The translations under genes were made by a program, and so were the position numbers. Shown here in pieces: positions 20,953 to 28,673 of a DNA stretch of 64,000 bases (the first letter of the stretch is position 1; each line of letters opens with the position of its first letter). The stretch spans positions 2,728,001-2,792,000 of the forward strand of contig NC_019776.1 of the NCBI RefSeq assembly GCF_000317675.1, read 5' to 3'. A model generated the notes under the pieces. It was given only the letters and a program-made list of their open reading frames with translations, did no database searches and was not told the origin of the DNA. The DNA comes from Cyanobacterium aponinum PCC 10605 (GTDB lineage: Bacteria > Cyanobacteriota > Cyanobacteriia > Cyanobacteriales > Cyanobacteriaceae).

Positions 20953-22335
20953 TTATTTTGTAAATATTTGTTTAAATAACTTGACATTTTTTTCGCTATA
21001 GGGAGCAAAACGCCAGTTTAAATCTCCCCAAAATGGGCGGGATAAAACGCTTTTATGGTGGGAAAAAGTATCAAAGGTTGCTTTTCCATGGTATGCACCA
21101 ATACCGCTATCTCCTACTCCTCCAAAGGGTAATTCGGTGACTCCTACGTGCATAATTGTTTCGTTAAAGCATAATCCCCCTGATGTGGTTTCTCTCAAGA
21201 TTTTCTGCTGTTTGTCTTTGTTATGGGAGAAGAAATACAGGGCAAGGGGTTTGGGTTTGCTGTTGACAAACGCGATCGCATCTTCTAGGGTTTGATAGGA
21301 TAAAACAGGGAGAATTGGTCCAAAAATTTCCTCTTGCATAATGGGAGAGTCGGGGGAAATTTCATCTAAGATGGTGGGAGCAATATATTTTTCTTCACGG
21401 TTATAGTTACCACCAATAATAATCTTACCATCGGTTAATAAATTTTGAAGGCGATCGAACTGTTTATGATTAATAATTCGGGCAAAATCGGGACTATCAG
21501 CAGGATTATCACCAAAATAGCTTTCAACACATTTTTTCATCTCCTTAATTAAATCTGCTTTGATTTTCTCATCCACAAGGATATAATCAGGAGCAATACA
21601 GGTTTGTCCTGCGTTAATAAATTTACCCCAAGTGATGCGTTTTGCGGTTTCCGTGAGATTGATTTGTGTATCGACAATACAAGGGCTTTTTCCTCCTAAT
21701 TCGAGGGTGACAGGGGTTAAATGTTTCGCCGCCGCTTCCATGACGATTTGTCCAATTTTTGTACCCCCAGTAAAGAAAATATGGTCAAATTTACAGGCTA
21801 ATAATTCTTGAGCTACTTCTACGCCACCTTCTTGGATACAAATATATTCGGAGGGAAATGTATCCCTAATTAATTCCGTGAGTAAAGCAGAGGTATGAGG
21901 GGCGATTTCCGAGGGTTTTAGCAGTACACAATTACCAGATGCGATCGCACCAATAAGGGGAGAAATCATCAAAGAAAAGGGATAATTCCAAGGACCTATA
22001 ATTAATACTACGCCTAAAGGTTCAGGATGAATCTTGGCTTGGGCGGGAAAAAGTTCAAGCCCTGTTTTTACTTTCTGGGGTTTAACCCATTTTTTCAGGT
22101 TTTTAATGGCATAGGTTAAATCTTGTAAAACTGCTAATTCAAAGCATCCCTCAAAGGTAGGTTTGCCTAAATCCGCTTTTAATGCCTCTAATATCTTATC
22201 TTGACGAGATGCGATCGCACTTTTTAATTTTTTTAACTGTTGTAAACGAAAATCAACAGACTTGGTTTCCCCTGTGGCAAAATACTGTCTTTGTTTATCT
22301 AGTAGAGAAGCAATGGAATAATTAGAAGTAAGCAT
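20953..22335 (-). CDS. aldehyde dehydrogenase (class 3-like)
   Basis: A 460-residue NAD(P)-dependent aldehyde dehydrogenase. Motifs: PWNYPFSLMISPLIGAIASG (cofactor binding), the general-base Glu in VTLELGGKSPCIV, and the nucleophile Cys in INAGQTCIAPDY. The short length without an N-terminal extension and a hydrophobic C-terminus place it with fatty/apocarotenal aldehyde dehydrogenases known from cyanobacteria. The substrate cannot be settled. It is followed closely by the Rpn-type gene. A 22-bp sequence 46 bp upstream of its start is shared with the region upstream of the gene at 26406. Confidence 0.9.
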   Translation of the reverse strand: MLTSNYSIASLLDKQRQYFATGETKSVDFRLQQLKKLKSAIASRQDKILEALKADLGKPTFEGCFELAVLQDLTYAIKNLKKWVKPQKVKTGLELFPAQAKIHPEPLGVVLIIGPWNYPFSLMISPLIGAIASGNCVLLKPSEIAPHTSALLTELIRDTFPSEYICIQEGGVEVAQELLACKFDHIFFTGGTKIGQIVMEAAAKHLTPVTLELGGKSPCIVDTQINLTETAKRITWGKFINAGQTCIAPDYILVDEKIKADLIKEMKKCVESYFGDNPADSPDFARIINHKQFDRLQNLLTDGKIIIGGNYNREEKYIAPTILDEISPDSPIMQEEIFGPILPVLSYQTLEDAIAFVNSKPKPLALYFFSHNKDKQQKILRETTSGGLCFNETIMHVGVTELPFGGVGDSGIGAYHGKATFDTFSHHKSVLSRPFWGDLNWRFAPYSEKNVKLFKQIFTK

Positions 22336-22380
22336 AATGGCAAATAAATTTAATAAAACTAAACATTGCTAATTTAACAT

Positions 22381-22402
22381 TTTTGACTCTCTTGCTTTGA
22401 GT
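22381..22402. repeat. 22-bp sequence shared with 26408-26429
   Basis: TTTTGACTCTCTTGCTTTGA plus GT occurs identically at both sites, each just upstream of a minus-strand gene start. Related forms (GGCTCTCTTACT...) occur at 4582, 57037 and 61011. It could be an element end or a shared leader. Confidence 0.7.
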
Positions 22403-22449
22403 GCAATAAATTTCATTGAGGTAAGAAAAAGGGAAACCCCTTTGTATCC

Positions 22450-22852
22450 AAGGTTTTTTCAAAGTCTGGGTAAAATTATCTTGCCCTCACCCCCACCCCC
22501 TCTCCCACAGTAGAGGGGAGCGTTTTTTCTTAATAATTGATTAATTAATACTTAAAAACTCCTGTATCTGTTACTATTTGTTAACCTGAGTTTTGGATAA
22601 GCTGAAAGCAGACCAACTCGTAGTCAAAAAACCTTATAGCTTCTTAGAAATAACTTAGAAATAACGATAAAATTGCCTTAATCCGAACTGACTTAAACAA
22701 GGGGCTTAAGACCCTTGCTAAAAACCCCTACCACCTGCAACCTGCAACCTGCAACCTGACACCTGACACCTAACCTTATCAGATATTCTTAAACCGAACT
22801 GAGATTATTTGTTAGTTGCAAAAATTGACATTTTTGAGAATGAAAAAACCCT
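22450..22852. mobile_element. MITE-like element, copy 1, split by a second element
   Basis: Same sequence as 63267-63438 in two pieces, 22450-22583 and 22815-22852. The right end is TGAAAAAACCCT; the left end AAGGTTTTTTCA differs by one base from its complement. The flanks CCTTTGTATCC (22439-22449) and GCTCTGTATCT (22853-22863) match at 8 of 11 positions, a decayed 11-bp target duplication. No transposase is encoded. Confidence 0.8.
22584..22805. mobile_element. 222-bp non-coding element nested in the MITE
   Basis: It interrupts the MITE relative to the intact copy at 63267. The 9-bp sequence TATTTGTTA is found once in the intact copy but on both sides here (22575-22583 and 22806-22814), a target-site duplication. 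Its ends are imperfect inverted repeats: ACCTGAGTT at left, and AACTGAGAT at right, whose complement is ATCTCAGTT. Inside lie CCTGCAA/CCTGACA heptamers (22732-22770). The end motif recurs at other intergenic sites. Confidence 0.75.
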
Positions 22853-22890
22853 GCTCTGTATCTCCCCTTAAAAGAGGAGAAGTTTTAGGA

Positions 22891-25800
22891 TTATTTTTTG
22901 CTCTTTTTGCCTTGTGATTTCAGGAGAGGATTAGTAAGATTTTCATATAAATTAAATAAGAATTCAATGCGATTTAACTCACTGGAAAAAGACTGTTTTC
23001 GATAGCATAAATCTACTGCTTTGTCAAGGGCTTGATGAGCTTTTAATAAGTCGGGAGGCATGGTTAAAGGGTCATACAAATCCGCTAAACTACTATCAGG
23101 ATATTTGTTTCTTATATCGAGTATTTTTTGAGCTAAATTAGTTACTTTTTCTTTCTGTTTTGCCGTCACATTTTCAGGGAAAGGATAATTATTATAAACA
23201 ATATCTTTTGAGTAACGGAAACGACTTTCTAATCTTCCGCACACATATTTAACCCATGTCATGTGCATTTCTGAGGTTAAGATTCCAAATAAATATAAAT
23301 CTGCATTAGGAATAATCATACAAGTATCACCAGGAATACTATTTTTGTAAAAAAATCCCATAGGAATATATTTTCTATTTTCTGATGACACACGAGGTAT
23401 AACAATAAATGTTTGAGGGTTGTTTTTATCTCTAAATAAACTAGGAAAAGCTGAATATTTACGGGTTTCCGCTCCTTTGGCATTAAGTCTAAATTTTCTT
23501 ACTTTGTCTATTTTTTCCAAGATTAACGGACATTGTTTTACATCAGCAGGATTAGCATTTAATAACCATATACAATATTTATTTTTTCCATTAATAAATT
23601 CTTTTGCACCTATAAAATTTTTGACAAATTTCTCGGCTTGTGGTTCTAATTTTAATAAGTTTTCTTTCTCTATCTCATCTAATAAAAAATTACCGCCATC
23701 GTAGGGAGAATTTCCTCTTTTAATAGGAGGTACATCGCACAATGGCGATGATTTTGATAACACATATATATCCTCTCCCATTGTTAAATAAGGATTAATA
23801 TTTTTTACATTAATTTCACTAGCTTCACCCTTAATATTTTCATAGGAAAAAAGTCGCTTATTCTCCATATTTTCTAACCCAAAACCGATGATAACACAAT
23901 GGACTCCTGCGTTATTTTTTGCTTCATTACTCCAAGAAAAAGTCCGATGGGCAAAGTGAATTTTAATCTTATATTTAGTGTATAATTCCTGCCATAAAAC
24001 CCCTACCTGCTCACCTTGAGAAATAGAACTTGTACTAACAAAAGCACAACGGGTTTTAACTACCCCTAACCCCTCCTTCAAAGTAGGGAAATTTATCGAA
24101 GATTGAGGGGAGTTAACGGTAAAACCTCCCACCTTACCAAGGGGGGATTGAGGGGGGTTGAGATATTGAGATGCTTTTAAATACCATGCACACACATAAT
24201 CTAAAACACCTGCATTTTTAACTCCATTAAAAACTAAACTCATATCCGCTTTTTGTTGAGCATTTTGATAACTTTGACCCACAAAAGGAGGATTACCAAA
24301 AATAAAATCAAAGTTATTTACTTCCCCTAGCCCATTATTCTCCCCTCCTATGTAGGAGGGGTTGGGGGTGGTAGATTCTCCTATGTAGGAGGGGTTGGGG
24401 GTGGTAGATTCTTCTATGTAGGAGGGGTTGGGGGTGGTAGATTCTTCTATGCTAGAAGGGTTAGGGGTGTTAGACTCTCCTATGCTAGAAGGGTTGGAAG
24501 TGATAGATTTACGTTGAGTGAAAGAAGCATCAGGATTATAAAGATATTGCCGAATATCCTCTAAAACCCCCGTCAAATTATCACATACATCATGATTGTG
24601 ATAACGAATTACCCTAATTCCGACATTGGCAAGAAAATTATCTCGGATGCGATCGTATTCTTGTGCTTCAGGGGTATAATGAGTTTCACCGTCTAATTCA
24701 ATGGCTAAACTAACACTGGGACAGAAAAAGTCTAAGATGTAATTACCAATAGAATGTTGTCTGCGAAATTTAAAACCATCTAATTGCTTTCCTTGTAAGG
24801 CTTTCCAAAGTAATTGTTCGGCTGAAGTTGCATTGTTTCTTAGAGATTTTCTCAACTCTTTTTTATCTTTAAGGTTGCTTATTGATTTATAAATAGGATA
24901 ATTATTTTCTGTTGTTTCTTTTCCAGATGTTAATTCAAATACCCCTAATCCATCCTTTAAAGATTTAGATTCTACCCCCCCTAACCCCTCCTTCAAAGGA
25001 GGGGGATTTAAGAGGGAGTGCCAGTCAATTTGTAAAGCATTACCATGAATAATATTAGCCGACTTTTTCAGAGGTAAACGGACAAAATATTGACCAAATT
25101 CATTACTAACTTTCATATTCATTTGATGGTCAATTAACCACATTGCAACTTCTGCCACTCTAACGGCAAATTCATCATATTCAATGCCATAAAATTGATC
25201 TACATCAACTTTAATAATATTACTAATATCTAACTCTAATTGTCCTTTTATTTGTAATTCTTTTAAGACTAAAATTTCTAAATCTCGTAACTCCCGATAA
25301 GAAACAATTAAAAAGTTACCGCAACCACAAGCAGGATCTAAAAATTTTAATTGAGCTAATTTTGCTTGAAATTCTTTTAACTTATTCTGGCTATTTTTGA
25401 TTTTATAAAACTCCTCATATAAATCATCTAAAAAAAGAGGTTTAATTACTTTCTGAATATTTTTCTCTGAGGTATAATGCGCCCCTAAATTGCGTCTTTG
25501 TTGGGGATTCATCACCGCCTGAAACATTGAGCCAAAAATTGCAGGAGATATTTTCCCCCAATCTAAAGCACTGGCTTTTAAAAGCATTTGACGCATTTCA
25601 CTGTCAAAGGAAGCAGGGGGTAAAACTTCCTCAAAAAGTTTACCATTAATGTAGGGAAATTGAGCTAAATTTTCATCTAAATTTTTCAGTCTTTTATTTT
25701 CTGGTTGATTTAAAATATGAAAAATATAACCCAAGTGCATAGCTAAATCGCTACCATCTTCTTTCGTATATAAATCTATATATTCTTGAAAAATGCCTTT

Positions 25801-26406
25801 ATTAAATATGCCCGTATCATCGGCAAATAAACAGAATAATAAACGCACTAAATATACTTCTAAATTATGTCCATTATAACCAATATTTAAGAGGCGATCG
25901 TGCAATTCTCCCATTAACTCCGCCGCTTGAATATTAACTGGATCTCCTTCTTTATATTCTCGTTTTTTATATCCTGCTATAAAATCAAATAAGTGAACAT
26001 AATTAATAAAATCTTTAAGCAAAAACTCATGATTATTATTACTGTCTAAATCATATAATCTAAACCGCTCAAAATCTGAAACTAAAATATATTTTGGTAA
26101 CTCAAATTCTTGTAAATTAGGAAAATAATCAATGGCTTGTTGATAGGCTTTATCTAAATTTTTACCTCTTGATTTATGTTCAATTAAAATTACCCCTTTC
26201 CAAAATAAATCAATAAATCCCTGCTTATTGCCCAATTTTTTCACAGACTCTTCAAAAGTTGCCACCCTTCGGCGGGAAATACCAAACACATTAAAAAAGT
26301 CATTCCAAAATGATTGCGATTCAGCTTTTTCTGATATTTCTCCTTGCCATTCTTGACTAAAAATTAAGGCTCTATTTTTAATTTCATTCCAACTTAATAA
26401 GGGCAT
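22891..26406 (-). CDS. MmeI-like type IIG restriction-modification protein with DUF559 insertion
   Basis: About 1171 residues; homologous single-chain enzymes are near 900. ATG 26406 (MPLLSWNEIK) is preferred because upstream codons read through repeat DNA. The N-terminal nuclease has D66-x9-E76-H-K78, the PD-(D/E)XK spacing of MmeI. Then come a helical linker, methyltransferase motif I DPACGCGNF (about residue 357), motif IV GNPPF (about 704), and a target-recognition/C-terminal part ending in the YNNYPFPE region. Between NALQIDW and FDFIFGNPPF about 230 extra residues are inserted: repeat-encoded peptide, a complete DUF559 Vsr-like nuclease domain (about 507-624) and five 11-residue repeats. 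A second repeat-encoded insert of about 34 residues follows (24060-24162). The frame is intact; whether the enzyme folds is unknown. Confidence 0.85.
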   Translation of the reverse strand: MPLLSWNEIKNRALIFSQEWQGEISEKAESQSFWNDFFNVFGISRRRVATFEESVKKLGNKQGFIDLFWKGVILIEHKSRGKNLDKAYQQAIDYFPNLQEFELPKYILVSDFERFRLYDLDSNNNHEFLLKDFINYVHLFDFIAGYKKREYKEGDPVNIQAAELMGELHDRLLNIGYNGHNLEVYLVRLLFCLFADDTGIFNKGIFQEYIDLYTKEDGSDLAMHLGYIFHILNQPENKRLKNLDENLAQFPYINGKLFEEVLPPASFDSEMRQMLLKASALDWGKISPAIFGSMFQAVMNPQQRRNLGAHYTSEKNIQKVIKPLFLDDLYEEFYKIKNSQNKLKEFQAKLAQLKFLDPACGCGNFLIVSYRELRDLEILVLKELQIKGQLELDISNIIKVDVDQFYGIEYDEFAVRVAEVAMWLIDHQMNMKVSNEFGQYFVRLPLKKSANIIHGNALQIDWHSLLNPPPLKEGLGGVESKSLKDGLGVFELTSGKETTENNYPIYKSISNLKDKKELRKSLRNNATSAEQLLWKALQGKQLDGFKFRRQHSIGNYILDFFCPSVSLAIELDGETHYTPEAQEYDRIRDNFLANVGIRVIRYHNHDVCDNLTGVLEDIRQYLYNPDASFTQRKSITSNPSSIGESNTPNPSSIEESTTPNPSYIEESTTPNPSYIGESTTPNPSYIGGENNGLGEVNNFDFIFGNPPFVGQSYQNAQQKADMSLVFNGVKNAGVLDYVCAWYLKASQYLNPPQSPLGKVGGFTVNSPQSSINFPTLKEGLGVVKTRCAFVSTSSISQGEQVGVLWQELYTKYKIKIHFAHRTFSWSNEAKNNAGVHCVIIGFGLENMENKRLFSYENIKGEASEINVKNINPYLTMGEDIYVLSKSSPLCDVPPIKRGNSPYDGGNFLLDEIEKENLLKLEPQAEKFVKNFIGAKEFINGKNKYCIWLLNANPADVKQCPLILEKIDKVRKFRLNAKGAETRKYSAFPSLFRDKNNPQTFIVIPRVSSENRKYIPMGFFYKNSIPGDTCMIIPNADLYLFGILTSEMHMTWVKYVCGRLESRFRYSKDIVYNNYPFPENVTAKQKEKVTNLAQKILDIRNKYPDSSLADLYDPLTMPPDLLKAHQALDKAVDLCYRKQSFSSELNRIEFLFNLYENLTNPLLKSQGKKSKK
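24060..24162. repeat. second in-frame repeat insertion in the type IIG gene
   Basis: The DNA is made of CCCCTAACCCCTCCTTCAAAG, TTGAGGGGAG and AAGGGGGGATTGAGG units, which are typical intergenic repeats. It encodes NPPQSPLGKVGG plus further residues ending TLKEGLGVV. In related enzymes the flanking ASQYL and KTRCAFVSTSSI blocks are close together (family knowledge). Confidence 0.65.
24318..25008. mobile_element. DUF559 nuclease plus repeats inserted inside the methyltransferase domain
   Basis: About 690 bp separate two conserved methyltransferase blocks. Seen on the coding strand, it begins with an inverted repeat CCCCTCCTTTGAAGGAGGGG (about 24985-25004), then a degenerate copy. A DUF559 domain follows (24535-24885; LRNNATSAEQLLWKALQ, FRRQHSIGNYILDFF, AIELDGETHY, GIRVIRYHNHDV), then five 33-bp tandem repeats. 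DUF559 belongs to the Vsr/PD-(D/E)XK nuclease superfamily. The frame is preserved throughout. It resembles a homing-type or repeat-borne insertion, which is inference. Confidence 0.7.
24344..24508. repeat. five tandem 33-bp repeats within coding sequence
   Basis: Units start at 24344, 24377, 24410, 24443 and 24476. Each contains a small palindrome (CTCCTATGTAGGAG in the three left units, TTCTAGCATAGAA type in the others) and encodes an 11-residue peptide of the type SYIGESTTPNP. The three left units are nearly identical, indicating recent duplication. Confidence 0.9.
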
Positions 26407-26666
26407 ATTTTGACTCTCTTGCTTTGAGTATATCTGAATTATTGCTTGTGATAGAAAGGGTAAAGTTAAAAGGGCAAGGGGCAAAGGGCAAAGGTAAATA
26501 GTTGATAATTAATAACTCCTAACTCGTTACTTGTTTCTCCCTAATACCCAACACCCCAATACTCTAATCCTTCAAAAACCTTTTTGGGATTTTAAGGAGA
26601 ATTACAGAGATTTTCCGATAATATTTGTAAGAGAATTAAAGATAATCATTTAATATTCAATATTGT
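26407..26666. repeat. intergenic region between divergent genes
   Basis: It holds the shared 22-bp sequence at 26408-26429, GGCAAGGGGCAAAGGGCAAAGG (about 26470-26492), and TAACTCCTAACTCG/CAATACTC-type repeats. The promoter for the Rieske gene should lie in the last 80 bp, but no clear boxes are seen. Confidence 0.5.
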
Positions 26667-27719
26667 ATGGGACAACTAGAAGTTAAGCCAAATATTCGTA
26701 CTTGTGGAATTAATCCTAATCATTGGTATGTGGTTGCTAGAAGTGTGGAAGTAACAGATAAACCCTATTGTGTGACTCTTTGGCATGAAAATATTGTAAT
26801 TTTTCGTAACGCTCAAGGAAAAATTAAGGCTTTAGAAGACCGTTGTCCCCATCGTCAGGTAAAGTTAAGTGATGGTGTAGTAGTGGGTGATGATATTGAA
26901 TGTGCTTATCATGGTTGGCGGTTTAATGGGGAGGGTAAATGCTCTTTTGTACCTTATTTACAGGAAAATCAAAGGTTGCCAAGTTGTAAGTTAAAGGCTT
27001 ATCCCGTACAGGAATTAGATGGTTTTATTTGGTTGTTTTTAGGTGATGGTGACTCGGAAAAAATTAAGCCTATGGGTTTGCCTGAATGGGAGCATCTTAA
27101 CTATATTGCTAGTGTAACTACTATTAACTGCCCCGGACATTTTTCTTATTTAATCGAAAATTTAATGGATATGTATCACGGGCATTTACATGACAATTAT
27201 CAGGCATGGGCAGAAGCGAATTTAAAGGAAATTGAGACAACTTCTCAACGCATAGATGTTTTATATACTGCTCAAAGTTATTATCGTATTGATAAAATAT
27301 GGTCTGTTTCTCAATTATTTTTTCCTGCCCTAAGACGTTTACATCCTGAACCTTTAAGGGTAAGTTATATTTATCCTCATTGGAGTTCAAGTTTAGGGGA
27401 AGATTTCAAAATTTATTGTTTATTCTGCCCCATTGATGAAACTACTACGAAGGCTTATCTAATTCATTTTACTTCTTTACAGGCTTTTTGGCGTTTACAT
27501 AAGTTACCCGTGTGGTTTCGTCGTTTTGTGAAAAATAGTTTATTTAATGCGGCAAAGGGTTTATTAGATGGATTGGTAGAGCAAGATATTGCAATGATAA
27601 AACAAGAACAAGAGGCTTTTAATCGTAATCCTTTACGGCGTAATTATGAACTAAATGGTGCGATCGCACCTGTACAAAAACTAATTATAAACCAATGGCA
27701 ATCAGTGAATAGATTATAA
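26667..27719 (+). CDS. Rieske-type aromatic ring-hydroxylating oxygenase, alpha-subunit-like
   Basis: 350 residues. The N-terminal Rieske domain carries both 2Fe-2S ligand pairs, CPHRQ (about residue 62) and CAYHGW (about 82). The C-terminal catalytic domain has the mononuclear iron motif in ENLMDMYHGHLHDN, with the His pair spaced as in PaO/TIC55/VanA-like monooxygenases. No reductase gene adjoins it; cyanobacterial members use ferredoxin. The substrate is unknown; a pigment or aromatic compound is plausible from the family. A HIP1 site lies near the end (27660). Confidence 0.85.
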   Translation: MGQLEVKPNIRTCGINPNHWYVVARSVEVTDKPYCVTLWHENIVIFRNAQGKIKALEDRCPHRQVKLSDGVVVGDDIECAYHGWRFNGEGKCSFVPYLQENQRLPSCKLKAYPVQELDGFIWLFLGDGDSEKIKPMGLPEWEHLNYIASVTTINCPGHFSYLIENLMDMYHGHLHDNYQAWAEANLKEIETTSQRIDVLYTAQSYYRIDKIWSVSQLFFPALRRLHPEPLRVSYIYPHWSSSLGEDFKIYCLFCPIDETTTKAYLIHFTSLQAFWRLHKLPVWFRRFVKNSLFNAAKGLLDGLVEQDIAMIKQEQEAFNRNPLRRNYELNGAIAPVQKLIINQWQSVNRL

Positions 27720-28056
27720 AAAGGCAAAGGGCTAAAAACAGTAAACTTAGATTTTGCATCTAGCCAAAAATGGACTGATGAAGGTAGGGAATAGGGGCAA
27801 CACCTCTATATCTCTCCTTTCAAGGCAAGGCTTAGAATAGAGAAAAGCGATAATAATTGACAAAAAAATTATTAAAATTGATTTTAAAGATATTGTTTTT
27901 TGCATTAATATACTGACGCAAGGTATCAGGTAAAGGTTAATAATTGCGAATAATCAGATATTTTTCCGTCAAAACGAAAAAAGTAAAATGCAATTTTTGC
28001 ATAAAGAGAAATGAGAGGATGTAAAATGTAGAGGGTTTACCATCGTAAAAACGGAG
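27720..28056. other. intergenic region, mostly unassigned
   Basis: A weak GGTATCAGGTAAAGG repeat is at about 27928. No ORF or RNA feature is recognised. An ACGGAG ribosome-binding site ends the region in front of the truncated MFS gene. Confidence 0.35.
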
Positions 28057-28638
28057 ATGAGCAAAAAACAACTACAGCATATCGAAGAAGCAGACAAAGC
28101 CCGAAGGCTAAAAAAACATAAGGAATTATTTAATTTACTTTCAATTGCGGCGGGTTTAATCTTTTTACAAGGCTATATGATAGCCCCTCTTATACCCAGA
28201 CTCTCAGAAGTGTTTAATGTGCCGGTGCAGGAGATTGGTTTTATTGTTCCTGCCTATATGCTTTCTTATGCACTAATGGCATTATTTTATGGACTATTAT
28301 CCGACCGTTTTGGTCGTTGGTCAATTATTCGCCTCTCTCTTATTATTTTTGTAGTGTGTACTGCTTTGATTGCAACTTCTCAAACTGCTAGTCAAATGGC
28401 AACATGGCGTTTATTAACAGGAATTGGAGCTAGTGGTGTAATACCTCTTACTTTTGCCCTTATTGGAGATTTATTCCCTTTTGATCAAAGAGGGGTAAAA
28501 TTAGGATTAGTATTTGCCGCAATGGAAGGAGGAATGGCCGCAGGTTCAGCCGGAGGGGCAATTCTCGAACCATATATCGGATGGCGTTGGCTTTTTCTTG
28601 GCACGGCAATTAAGGAATTTTTAATTATTAATGATTAA
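28057..28638 (+). pseudogene. truncated MFS transporter (N-terminal half only)
   Basis: 193 residues covering about five or six membrane segments of a major facilitator. Motif A is present (GLLSDRFGRWS), and the helix after RLLTGIGASGVIPLTFALIG carries the usual central motif. Full-length members have about 400 residues and 12 helices. Here the frame is normal up to GWRWLFLGTAI, then runs into AT-rich KEFLIIND and stops. The second half is not found downstream; a dynamin-like gene starts 35 bp later. It is probably the remnant of a deletion, although a short stable fragment cannot be excluded. Confidence 0.75.
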
Positions 28639-28673
28639 CAGGGTAATTTATCATAGTAATATTAAAGCATTAA

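Noticed and set aside
24344-24508. Possible CRISPR array
   Set aside because: The 33-bp units are directly adjacent without unique spacers and are in coding frame, so it is a tandem repeat.
26407-26484. N-terminal extension of the type IIG protein
   Set aside because: The extra 26 residues are read from repeat DNA (GGCAAGGGGCAAAGG). Homology-like sequence starts at MPLLSWNEIK.
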